From Blautia hydrogenotrophica DSM 10507 (GTDB lineage: Bacteria; Bacillota; Clostridia; Lachnospirales; Lachnospiraceae), in assembly GCF_034356035.1 (NCBI RefSeq), contig NZ_CP136423.1, forward strand, positions 2,666,001-2,730,000: DNA of 64,000 nt. The letters are read 5' to 3'. Shown piece after piece: positions 42,703-50,802 of this stretch (positions within the stretch are counted from its first letter, which is position 1; every line of letters starts with the position of its first letter). Made by a program: the position numbers and the translations under genes. The notes beneath the pieces were generated by a model. It saw only the letters and a list, made by a program, of their open reading frames with translations, was not told the DNA's origin and searched no databases.

Positions 42703-44001
42703 CTATTCCTCACCTGTATACCAGTCACTCCCATCGTCCTGATAATCCGCATCATAATCTCCATAGTCATCATAACCGGAAGTATCCTGGCTGTCTTCAT
42801 CCGAGCTGTCCCCATCACTTTGTCCCTCATCCGAGGCAGCTTCGTCATCCACAATACCAGTAGCTCCAGTCTCATTACTGATTATGGAATAAATTCCGCT
42901 GGCACTCTCCGACAGAGAGGACACATAGACTTTCTGCAGCTGTGCTGCCGCCTCGTCCATATCCTTTTCCTGATAAGCCTTGTAAGCCGCAAGGAGCGCC
43001 TCATAACTCTCGCTCTCTTTTTGTGCCTGGGTGATCTGAGTCTGAACTTCTTTCTTTTCTGAGTCTGAATATTCCAATTCACTCTGCGCCCGACTAAGCT
43101 CTGCGCTCTGGCTCGCCATAGATTCGCTGTAGTCCACAATCTGTTCATTGGCTTCTCGATAAATTCCCTGCCGTATTGACGGGACCACTAAAAACCAGAG
43201 GGCTGCCGCGCCAATGGCAAATCCCACCCCCATGTTAATCAACGTACTCATCATCGTATTTTCCCGATAAGCCGGGGGCTGAATCACAATATCGTTTCCT
43301 GACTGATACACCACACTTCTGTTCTCTCTCTCGTCAGGTATCTCTTTTTTCCTCCCTTTGCGTTTTTCTTCTAATTTGGTGGTAACACCAGTCTGCTCGT
43401 CCACCTCCCGCAGAAAACGCAGAGTCGTCGTATTCGTCTTATCAATTCTGGCTGCTTTTTTCAGAGTTCTTCTGGCCTTGTTATATGCTCCATGTTTGAT
43501 CTGAATCAGACCTAACAAGTGATAGCCCTTTATCAACTTTGGATTCTGAGCTAAAATCTTCTTCAATTGAATTGCGGCCACATCTTCATGCCCTTCCCGG
43601 CACATCTCCAAAGCCTGATTGTACTTGCGAATAGACTCATTGATTGATTCCAGTTTATTAGGATTCGCCTGTACCTTCTCAATATACTCAGCTGCCTGAT
43701 TTTTGATCGGCCTGAGGTTTTTGCTGATTACCCACTCACTCAGCGCAGAGACCACCTCTCCGGTCTCAAAAAACACCAGCCCCAGCAAATTTCTCGCCTG
43801 TATATTATGTTTATTGAAAGTCAGACTTCTTTGCAGACAGCTAATTGCCCCGGACAGGTCACGAATACTTGCTTTCTCCAACCCCTGGTTGTAATAGACA
43901 TTGGACAGATAATAGGCCTTCTTCTGAACCAGCACGTTGCATCCACAATGCCCGCAGTAATCCAGATCTGTCAGAAGTGCTCCACAATTTATACAGTTCA
44001 T
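42703..44001 (-). CDS. Zinc-ribbon, TPR and coiled-coil membrane protein
   Basis: 432 residues. Zinc ribbon at the N-terminus (CINCG and CGHCG). TPR-like helices about 30-195 (ISCLQRSLTFNKHNIQARNL; LLGLIQIKHGAYNKARRTLK). One TM about 255-275, a coiled coil about 285-355, another TPR-like pair (AYKAYQEKDMDEAAAQLQKV), and a 50-residue Asp/Ser/Glu tail. The topology resembles a sensor or scaffold with the TPR in the cytoplasm. I know no functional name. Downstream of folC, upstream of spoIIA. Confidence 0.8.
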   Translation of the reverse strand: MNCINCGALLTDLDYCGHCGCNVLVQKKAYYLSNVYYNQGLEKASIRDLSGAISCLQRSLTFNKHNIQARNLLGLVFFETGEVVSALSEWVISKNLRPIKNQAAEYIEKVQANPNKLESINESIRKYNQALEMCREGHEDVAAIQLKKILAQNPKLIKGYHLLGLIQIKHGAYNKARRTLKKAARIDKTNTTTLRFLREVDEQTGVTTKLEEKRKGRKKEIPDERENRSVVYQSGNDIVIQPPAYRENTMMSTLINMGVGFAIGAAALWFLVVPSIRQGIYREANEQIVDYSESMASQSAELSRAQSELEYSDSEKKEVQTQITQAQKESESYEALLAAYKAYQEKDMDEAAAQLQKVYVSSLSESASGIYSIISNETGATGIVDDEAASDEGQSDGDSSDEDSQDTSGYDDYGDYDADYQDDGSDWYTGEE

Positions 44002-44011
44002 GCAGTTCTCC

Positions 44012-44164
44012 TTATTTCCTGCGAGTCCCTGGATTTGTCTCCTTTAGTATCTCTTTCATCAAATCCATCACATCTGTCAATTCACGGTTGTAGATGGCGC
44101 CTTCCGCGTCAGTCACATCCTGAACTGGCTTAAATTTCTTCAGTTCCTCTTCATAATTAATCAT
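44012..44164 (-). CDS. Small acidic/basic protein of unknown function (50 aa)
   Basis: 50 residues from the ATG at 44164 (AGGAGG 7 bases upstream): MINYEEELKKFKPVQDVTDA, rich in charged residues and probably helical. It overlaps the folC stop by 8 bases, which argues for translational coupling and a real gene. No recognisable domain. Confidence 0.7.
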   Translation of the reverse strand: MINYEEELKKFKPVQDVTDAEGAIYNRELTDVMDLMKEILKETNPGTRRK

Positions 44165-45455
44165 CGGTCTGCCTCCTGATCTCATCTTTGATCTCACCTA
44201 CCAGGTACAGCGAACCCACACAAAAAAGAAGTCCATCTCCCTGCTTCTTTCTGGCCTGCACAAAGGCTTTTGGAATTTCTGGCTCCGCAATCACATCCGA
44301 GCACCCACAGTCCCGAAACAGCTGTGCCAACTCCTGCGCCGGCACTACCCTGTAACCGTCAATCTGCGTCGTCACCACCTGGTCCAGATGAATGCCCTGG
44401 CAGATTGTCCGAATCATATCCTTGTAATCCTTGTCTGACACTGCTGAGAACAGCAGAGTAATCTTGGATTCCTCCTGGAAATATCTCGCAGTCTCCACGA
44501 AACGAAATACTCCATCTTCATTGTGAGCTCCATCCACAATCACTCCTGGCAACACGGTCTCCATCCGTCCCTGCCAACGAGTTTGGGCCATTCCCATTTG
44601 GAGCTGCCGAGTCGTGAAAGAAAACTGCTCTCTCATGACTTCCATCGTTTTGAGAGCTAGTGCCGCGTTCATCACCTGATATCGTGCCACAAACGGAATG
44701 GAAAAAATGTTCTTCTCATAATACCCGTTTTTCATGGAAAAATCAATTCCATCCCGGGTATTTCTCAAAATCTCACAGTCCGCTTCACAGACCTCGTAGA
44801 AGGGACTTCCCAGTTCCTGTGCCTTCTTTCTCACAACCTCTGCCGCCGCGCCATGGTTTCCATCGAAGATCACCGGCACTCCAGGAACAATGATTCCAGC
44901 CTTCTCTGATGCTATTTCTTCCAGACTGTTTCCCAGGTACTCCATGTGGTCCATACTGATCGACGTGATCACACAAGCCATAGGATTTTCAATGGATGTC
45001 GTCGCATCGAGCCTGCCTCCTAATCCCGTCTCTAAAGTCACGTAATCCACGCCCGCTTCCTTAAAAATCAGCATTCCCATCAAAAACAGCATCTCAAAAT
45101 ACGTGGGATGGTGACTGCCCTGAGCCACTAGCTCATCCGCCATCTCTTTCACTCTGTGGAAGGCGGCCAGAAAGATCTCATTGTCCACAGGAACCTCATT
45201 GATCTGAAAGCGCTCGTTGATCTCAATCAGATGTGGAGAGGTAAACAGTCCACAAGAATACCCCGCTTCCCTGAGCATGGATGTCAAGAATGCGCAGGTA
45301 CTGCCCTTTCCATTCGTCCCGGCTACGTGAATGACCCGAAATGCTTCCTGGGGGTTTCCCAGTCTTCTCAGACATTCTCTGGTATGCTCCAGACTGTTTT
45401 TCGTTGTAAATTTCGGAGTTTCATCAATATAAGCAACTGCTTCATTATAATTCAA
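44157..45455 (-). CDS. folC: Folylpolyglutamate synthase / dihydrofolate synthase
   Basis: 432 residues if starting at TTG 45455 (MNYNEAVAYIDETPKFTTKN), which has AAAGTGGTGAT upstream and the family start. The frame is open 16 codons further. Mur-ligase fold: P-loop HVAGTNGKGST, ETGLGGRLDATT, ITSISMDHMEYLG, IVDGAHNEDG. It adds glutamates to folates. The promoter seems to lie beyond a MITE copy, giving a leader of about 245 nt. Confidence 0.93.
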   Translation of the reverse strand: MNYNEAVAYIDETPKFTTKNSLEHTRECLRRLGNPQEAFRVIHVAGTNGKGSTCAFLTSMLREAGYSCGLFTSPHLIEINERFQINEVPVDNEIFLAAFHRVKEMADELVAQGSHHPTYFEMLFLMGMLIFKEAGVDYVTLETGLGGRLDATTSIENPMACVITSISMDHMEYLGNSLEEIASEKAGIIVPGVPVIFDGNHGAAAEVVRKKAQELGSPFYEVCEADCEILRNTRDGIDFSMKNGYYEKNIFSIPFVARYQVMNAALALKTMEVMREQFSFTTRQLQMGMAQTRWQGRMETVLPGVIVDGAHNEDGVFRFVETARYFQEESKITLLFSAVSDKDYKDMIRTICQGIHLDQVVTTQIDGYRVVPAQELAQLFRDCGCSDVIAEPEIPKAFVQARKKQGDGLLFCVGSLYLVGEIKDEIRRQTDD

Positions 45456-45781
45456 AAATATCACCACTTTATCTAATGTAATAGCCTGCTTTCCTTCTTC
45501 CAAAAGCGCAACCGTTCAGCCAGCGCCATTCGTAAAACCGCACTGCGTACTTATCGTGGCTGATGCCACCGTTTTACTCATGGAAAGGTGCTCAGCTCAT
45601 ACAGATGTCCGTTCGCAAAAACATACAAGTATATTTTATGCTTCCCGTACACGGTATGGCCAAACGGTTGACCAAAAGTCAAAAAGGAAAAGCGGCCTCC
45701 TTTACATTATAATATAGTGGTGATAGATGTCCAGACCTAATCGTAATATTTTATACGACAGCAACCGCAAAGCGCACAGCC
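45456..45781. promoter_or_regulatory. folC leader and promoter with inserted MITE
   Basis: 326 bp. Minus strand TGGACA (45728-45733), 16 bases, TATAAT (45706-45711) is the best folC promoter. MITE copy 3 (45508-45672) lies between this promoter and the folC start, so it would be transcribed as 5' UTR. No terminator for the LTA-synthase-like gene was found other than the element itself. Confidence 0.55.
45508..45672 (-). mobile_element. MITE-like element, family A copy 3 (165 bp, inverted)
   Basis: Left end GCAACCGTTCAGCCA, right end inverted GTCAACCGTTTGGCCA. Interior is the reverse complement of copies 1 and 2 (GAGCTGAGC, GCGAACGGACATCTGTATGA, TGGCATCAGCCACGATAAG). It is the most diverged copy. 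Confidence 0.82.
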
Positions 45782-47806
45782 TTACTCCTCACTATCAAAA
45801 CTCAGAATTCCTTTATTTTCACTTTTTACTGCATAGTACAGTCGGTTATTCGTCTTAGTCAGAGCTCTTCTCGTCGAACTGTTGCTCCTTTGCACCACGG
45901 AAATCCGGTCATAATCTGTCAAGTTTTGGCCCGTAATCAACAAGGTGTTGGTGTCCAGATAGTTGGTATCCACCCAGTCTCCGTTGATCTGGACTTCACT
46001 GGAAGGCGTAAAATAATTTCCAATGATATAATAGCTTCCCTCCACGCTGACATCCTTTCTGACCTCCCTAAACTCCGTGTCATGAATTCCCATTCTCATG
46101 GAAGTCCTCTCATACGGACTCTTTCCTCCGTACACATACTCTTCTCCATAGAGAATGTCATACTGCAAAGTCTCCAAATCCACCTGGTAATTTCTCGTAT
46201 TACGCCTTGCCTGGTGGTACCGGAAAATATTTCCCTCATGGATTCCCAACCTGTCCATGGTCACCGCCGCCATCTGATAAGACGCCACATTCTCATCCTT
46301 TTTCTTCAAGCCCATATTGTCCCACATCACATACTCTGTCTGGAACAGATAGCGGTTCTTTAAGTCTTCCACTTCCAACCCCATAGTCGGTAGATGATCT
46401 CCGTACATTACGAGAACCACATCTTCGTCGTAATCTTCCAGCGCCTTGACAAGCTGAGCGACGAACTTGTCCATCTCGTGAATTTCGTTAGCGTAATATT
46501 CCCACTTGTTATTTTCTGCATCTGTCTTTGCCCCAGTCACCTCGATCTCAGGGTCCTCCAACAAAGGCTCGTCAGGATAAGCGCCATGGCCTTGCACAGA
46601 AATTGTGTACACATAGTCTGGTCCTTCCGAGGACTCTAAACAATCTAGAATATGGTCCGTCAATACCTGGTCCTCCACCCAGCCCAGAGGATTCTTCTCA
46701 TCCTCCCGGGGCATGTATTCCTCAGATGTAAACGTGTCAAATCCCAAATTTGGAAACACAGTTCTGCGCCCATAAAAATTCGCCTCATTATTATGAATTG
46801 CATGGGTCGTATAGCCCAGCTCTTTTAGTACATAAGGCGCACTCTCACAGGTAGTCTCCTTTAAGATCGACTTGTACGGATACTCTCCCGGTCCGAAATA
46901 CCTCAAACTCATACCTGTGATTGTCTCAAACTCTGTATTCGCCGTTCCTGCTCCTACGGAAGGGACCCGAAAATACCCGGAAGAATACTCCTTCATCAGT
47001 TTTCGGAATGTCGGTATCGGGTCCTCAGAGAACTCTAGGAAATTCACCTCTGTAGGGTCAAAAAATGACTCCAATTGCAGAAAAATAATATTGGGCCTAG
47101 AATCCTCCTGTGTCTCTCCTAGCTCTGACTCTGTACTTTTTATCCTGTCTATCTCTTCTTGTGAGTAGTCCTGCGGACAGCTAATACCCGTGTTGAAAAT
47201 CGTCGTAGCCAGACAATAAGGATATCCATAATCCTCATAGGCAAAAGCAATATTCCCAAAATAATTAGACAGCACCCGCTTTTCCAGTGCCAGCTTCGTC
47301 GAGCCCATGAACAGCAGAACCCCTGCCAAAACCAGAGGTACGTTATACTTATATTTCAGCGGCCCCTGAAACTTAGGCCCTTTCCAGAAAAGCCAGACCA
47401 GTCCCAGAATCACAAGCACAAAAGCGATGCCTGCTAAGATCAGTCCAGGAATTGGAAGATACTTTTTGGCAATCTTAAAAGCGTCCGTAATCAGGTGAAG
47501 ATCCGGTCCAGTAAAAGGCGTGACTCTCTGTGCCAGGAGTACTCCATTGATAATCCCCAGAGTCATCCAAAAAATTGCCAGGAGGGTTCTGACAAACACC
47601 CTCCTGCGCACCAGATACACAATTAAAGTTGTAGTAAAAATCAACCCTGCATTATATAAAAACACCAATGGCCGGGTCGTCATGTACTCCCAGGCTTCTC
47701 GAAAAGAATGCCTGGATATTGTCTCAATCAGGTAATAGCCGATGCAGACGACCAGCGCCTGCACCAGCAGTGATACTTTGTTTAGTTTCTCAACCCACGG
47801 TCTCAT
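45782..47806 (-). CDS. LTA-synthase-family membrane sulfatase/phosphotransferase
   Basis: 674 residues. Five membrane segments in the first 185, then an extracellular sulfatase-like domain: QLESFFDPTE (metal Glu), AGTANTEFETITG (nucleophile Thr), SVQGHGAYP, YGDHLP (metal Asp-His). A C-terminal beta region (about 585-660, SPSSEVQINGDWVDTNYLDT type) is added. The family polymerises glycerol-phosphate from phosphatidylglycerol or transfers phospho-groups to glycans. Exact product unknown. 17 bases after valS, so probably co-transcribed. Confidence 0.88.
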   Translation of the reverse strand: MRPWVEKLNKVSLLVQALVVCIGYYLIETISRHSFREAWEYMTTRPLVFLYNAGLIFTTTLIVYLVRRRVFVRTLLAIFWMTLGIINGVLLAQRVTPFTGPDLHLITDAFKIAKKYLPIPGLILAGIAFVLVILGLVWLFWKGPKFQGPLKYKYNVPLVLAGVLLFMGSTKLALEKRVLSNYFGNIAFAYEDYGYPYCLATTIFNTGISCPQDYSQEEIDRIKSTESELGETQEDSRPNIIFLQLESFFDPTEVNFLEFSEDPIPTFRKLMKEYSSGYFRVPSVGAGTANTEFETITGMSLRYFGPGEYPYKSILKETTCESAPYVLKELGYTTHAIHNNEANFYGRRTVFPNLGFDTFTSEEYMPREDEKNPLGWVEDQVLTDHILDCLESSEGPDYVYTISVQGHGAYPDEPLLEDPEIEVTGAKTDAENNKWEYYANEIHEMDKFVAQLVKALEDYDEDVVLVMYGDHLPTMGLEVEDLKNRYLFQTEYVMWDNMGLKKKDENVASYQMAAVTMDRLGIHEGNIFRYHQARRNTRNYQVDLETLQYDILYGEEYVYGGKSPYERTSMRMGIHDTEFREVRKDVSVEGSYYIIGNYFTPSSEVQINGDWVDTNYLDTNTLLITGQNLTDYDRISVVQRSNSSTRRALTKTNNRLYYAVKSENKGILSFDSEE

Positions 47807-47823
47807 ACAAACTCTCCCTTATG

Positions 47824-50472
47824 CTATTTCTGCAATTGTTCCAGCTGCACTCTAACCTTTTCCATCATCTCTTTATATTTCTGCAATTTTTCTTTTTCCT
47901 GCTCAACCTTAGCAGCCGGAGCTTTGGCTACAAAGCTCTGATTGCTGAGCATTCCCTCTCCGCGCGCAATCTCTTTTGTCAGGCGGAGTTCTTCTTTCTT
48001 CAGTCTCTCCAATTCTTTCTCTTTGTCTACCAGATCTTCCATCGGCAGATACACCACTGCGTCGGATATCACCACAGACACTGCGTCTTCCCCTATTCCG
48101 GCCTTGTCTGACTGCACATGAATTTCTTTCGCCAAAGCCAGATTCATATACGCCGTTTTCAAAGTCTCAAATCTAGCGCAAGCAGCCGCGTCCGTTCCCA
48201 CGATGAATACATTCGTTCTGCGGTTTTGTGGAACATTCATCTGACTTCTGGTATTTCGAATTCCTCTGACAGCCTCCTGAACAGAAGCAACTGCCAACTC
48301 ATCTTTCGGGAAATTCCATGCCTGTTGATATTCAGGCCACTGGGAAATCATAACGGATTCCTCCTGCGGCAGCAGGGCACAATAAATTTCCTCTGTGATA
48401 AACGGCATGAATGGATGCAACAGCTTCAGCCCTTCTGTCAGCACTGTGCGCAGAGTCCAAAGTGCATCGTTCGCTTCCTTCGGCGCTTCCTCGGCTTTCC
48501 AGATGCGTACCTTTGCCATCTCAATATACCAGTCGCAAAATACATCCCAGAGAAAATCATAGATCTTCTGAACCGCGATTCCCAGCTCATATTTTTCCAT
48601 GTTCTCCGTGACTTCCTGGGCCACCGTATTTAACTTTGATAAAATCCATCTGTCTTCAGGATTCAGCTGAGCCAGATCAGGCTCTGTCACCGTCTTTCCT
48701 TCCAGATTCATCAGGATAAACCGGGAGGCATTCCAAACCTTATTGGCAAAATTCCTGCTGGCTTCCACCTTTTCCCAGTAGAAACGCATATCATTTCCCG
48801 GCGCGTTGCCCGTCACCAGGGTCAGTCTCAGCGCATCCGCTCCATACTTGTCTATGACTTCCAGCGGATCAATGCCATTTCCCAGAGACTTGCTCATTTT
48901 GCGCCCCTGGGAATCTCTCACCAGTCCATGAATCAGCACGTGGTGAAATGGCGTCTTTCCTGTCTGCTCCAACGCGGAAAAGACCATACGGATTACCCAG
49001 AAGAAAATGATATCATAGCCTGTTACCAGGACATCCGTCGGATAGAAATACTCCAGCTCAGGAGTTTTCTCTGGCCAGCCTAAGGTAGAAAACGGCCACA
49101 ACGCGGAGGAAAACCAGGTATCCAGGGTATCCTCATCCTGGGTAAAATGCGTACATCCGCACTTGCTGCACTTTTTCGGCATCTCATGAGCCACTTCCAC
49201 CTGTCCACACTCATCACAGTAGTAAGCCGGAATCCTGTGTCCCCACCAGAGCTGACGTGAAATACACCAGTCACGGATATTCTCTAACCAGTGCAGGTAG
49301 ATCTTGTCAAAACGGGAAGGTACAAATTTTAAGTCTTTATTCAGTACCTCAATGGCTGCTTTGGCCATCTCATCCATTTTCACAAACCACTGAGGCTTAA
49401 TCATTGGTTCCACCGTAGTTCCGCAGCGATCATGGGTTCCCACATTGTGAGAATGAGGAACCACCTTCACCAAAAGCCCCTCGGCCTCCAGATCGGCCAC
49501 AATCGCTTTTCTGGCCTCATAGCGCTCCATTCCTGCATACTTTCCGCCCAGCTCATTGATGGTGGCATCGTCATTCATCACATTGATTTCTTCTAAATTA
49601 TGGCGTCTGCCCACCTCAAAGTCATTGGGGTCATGGGCCGGTGTAATTTTTACGCATCCTGTTCCAAACTCCTTGTCCACATAAGAATCCGCGATCACCG
49701 GAATCTGGCGCCCTGTCAGCGGCAGCTCCAGCATCTTTCCGATCAAATCCTGATATCTCTCGTCCTCTGGATTTACAGCCACCGCGGTATCTCCCAGAAG
49801 AGTCTCCGGACGGGTAGTCGCGATCTCTACATAACGGCCTTCTTCTCCCACAATCGGATATTTAATATGCCAGAAAAAACCATTCTGGTCCTCATGCTCT
49901 ACCTCTGCATCTGAGATGGAAGTCTTGCACACCGGACACCAGTTGATAATACGGGAACCTTTATAGATATATCCCTTGTTGTACATGCGGATAAAGACCT
50001 CCTGAACTGCTTTGGAACATCCCTCATCCATCGTAAAGCGTTCTCTGTCCCAATCCGCAGACACACCCATCTTCTTTAGCTGATTGTTGATTCTTCCACC
50101 ATATTCTTCTTTCCAAGCCCAAGCATGTTTTAAAAATTCCTCGCGGCCAATTTCGTTTTTGTCTATCCCCTGCTCCTTCAATTTCTCGATGACCTTTACT
50201 TCTGTGGCGATGGCCGCATGGTCTGTGCCTGGCTGCCACAAAGTCTCATAACCTTGCATTCTCTTAAAACGAATCATGATATCCTGCAAAGTATTATCCA
50301 AAGCATGGCCCATATGCAGCTGCCCGGTAATATTTGGCGGCGGCATCACTATGGTAAATGGTTTCTTATCTGGATTTACTTTCGCATGAAAATAGCCACG
50401 GTCCATCCATTTTTGATAGAGCTTTTCCTCTATTCCCTTTGGATCATAGGTCTTTGCCAACTCTTTGCTCAT
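47824..50472 (-). CDS. valS: Valyl-tRNA synthetase
   Basis: 882 residues. Class I motifs: PPPNITGQLHMGHALDN (HIGH-like, near 50) and GRKMSKSLGNGIDP (near 525). The editing domain between them contains TTRPETLLGDTAV. A zinc-knuckle CDECG...CSKCG is present and the C-terminal coiled coil is intact (LKKEELRLTKEIARGEGML). Controlled by the T-box leader upstream. Confidence 0.98.
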   Translation of the reverse strand: MSKELAKTYDPKGIEEKLYQKWMDRGYFHAKVNPDKKPFTIVMPPPNITGQLHMGHALDNTLQDIMIRFKRMQGYETLWQPGTDHAAIATEVKVIEKLKEQGIDKNEIGREEFLKHAWAWKEEYGGRINNQLKKMGVSADWDRERFTMDEGCSKAVQEVFIRMYNKGYIYKGSRIINWCPVCKTSISDAEVEHEDQNGFFWHIKYPIVGEEGRYVEIATTRPETLLGDTAVAVNPEDERYQDLIGKMLELPLTGRQIPVIADSYVDKEFGTGCVKITPAHDPNDFEVGRRHNLEEINVMNDDATINELGGKYAGMERYEARKAIVADLEAEGLLVKVVPHSHNVGTHDRCGTTVEPMIKPQWFVKMDEMAKAAIEVLNKDLKFVPSRFDKIYLHWLENIRDWCISRQLWWGHRIPAYYCDECGQVEVAHEMPKKCSKCGCTHFTQDEDTLDTWFSSALWPFSTLGWPEKTPELEYFYPTDVLVTGYDIIFFWVIRMVFSALEQTGKTPFHHVLIHGLVRDSQGRKMSKSLGNGIDPLEVIDKYGADALRLTLVTGNAPGNDMRFYWEKVEASRNFANKVWNASRFILMNLEGKTVTEPDLAQLNPEDRWILSKLNTVAQEVTENMEKYELGIAVQKIYDFLWDVFCDWYIEMAKVRIWKAEEAPKEANDALWTLRTVLTEGLKLLHPFMPFITEEIYCALLPQEESVMISQWPEYQQAWNFPKDELAVASVQEAVRGIRNTRSQMNVPQNRRTNVFIVGTDAAACARFETLKTAYMNLALAKEIHVQSDKAGIGEDAVSVVISDAVVYLPMEDLVDKEKELERLKKEELRLTKEIARGEGMLSNQSFVAKAPAAKVEQEKEKLQKYKEMMEKVRVQLEQLQK

Positions 50473-50489
50473 AACTTCCTCCTTATCAT

Positions 50490-50755
50490 ATGCTCCTATG
50501 AAATAAAAACACCCTCCACACTCTCGTGTGAAGGGCGAATAATCACGGTACCACCTTCGTTATGCGCACAGCGCATATCTCTATTGTCCTGTAACGCGAA
50601 CAACACGTGAGGACCTACCAATCTTCGACCTTCAGCCCCCCGGTTCAAAAGCTACTTTCCATCTGCACTCTCTGAAAATGTCTCTCAGCCCACGAACATT
50701 TCTCTCTGACAGCGCCACAGATGTACTCCTCTTTCTCAACACCTTTTATTTTTCT
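50490..50755 (-). ncRNA. T-box riboswitch leader of valS
   Basis: The antiterminator T-box reads GAAGGTGGTACCGTG (minus strand, 50542-50556). A CCCTTCACAC...GTGTGGAGGG terminator with a T-run follows (50504-50534). Stem I with AGAGGAGTAC lies near the 5' end. A GTA before GCTTTTGAAC at the 3' side of stem I is the likely valine specifier. Uncharged tRNA-Val would allow read-through into valS. Confidence 0.93.
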
Positions 50756-50784
50756 ATCATAAGTGCATTTTTTAGATTTGTCAA
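50756..50784 (-). promoter_or_regulatory. valS promoter
   Basis: Minus strand TTGACA (50779-50784), 17 bases, TATGAT (50756-50761), directly before the T-box leader. Confidence 0.85.
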
Positions 50785-50802
50785 GACCGAAACTTGCCGC
50801 CG

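Noticed and set aside
48118..48633. 171-codon plus-strand frame within valS
   Set aside because: Antisense shadow of valS with no independent support.
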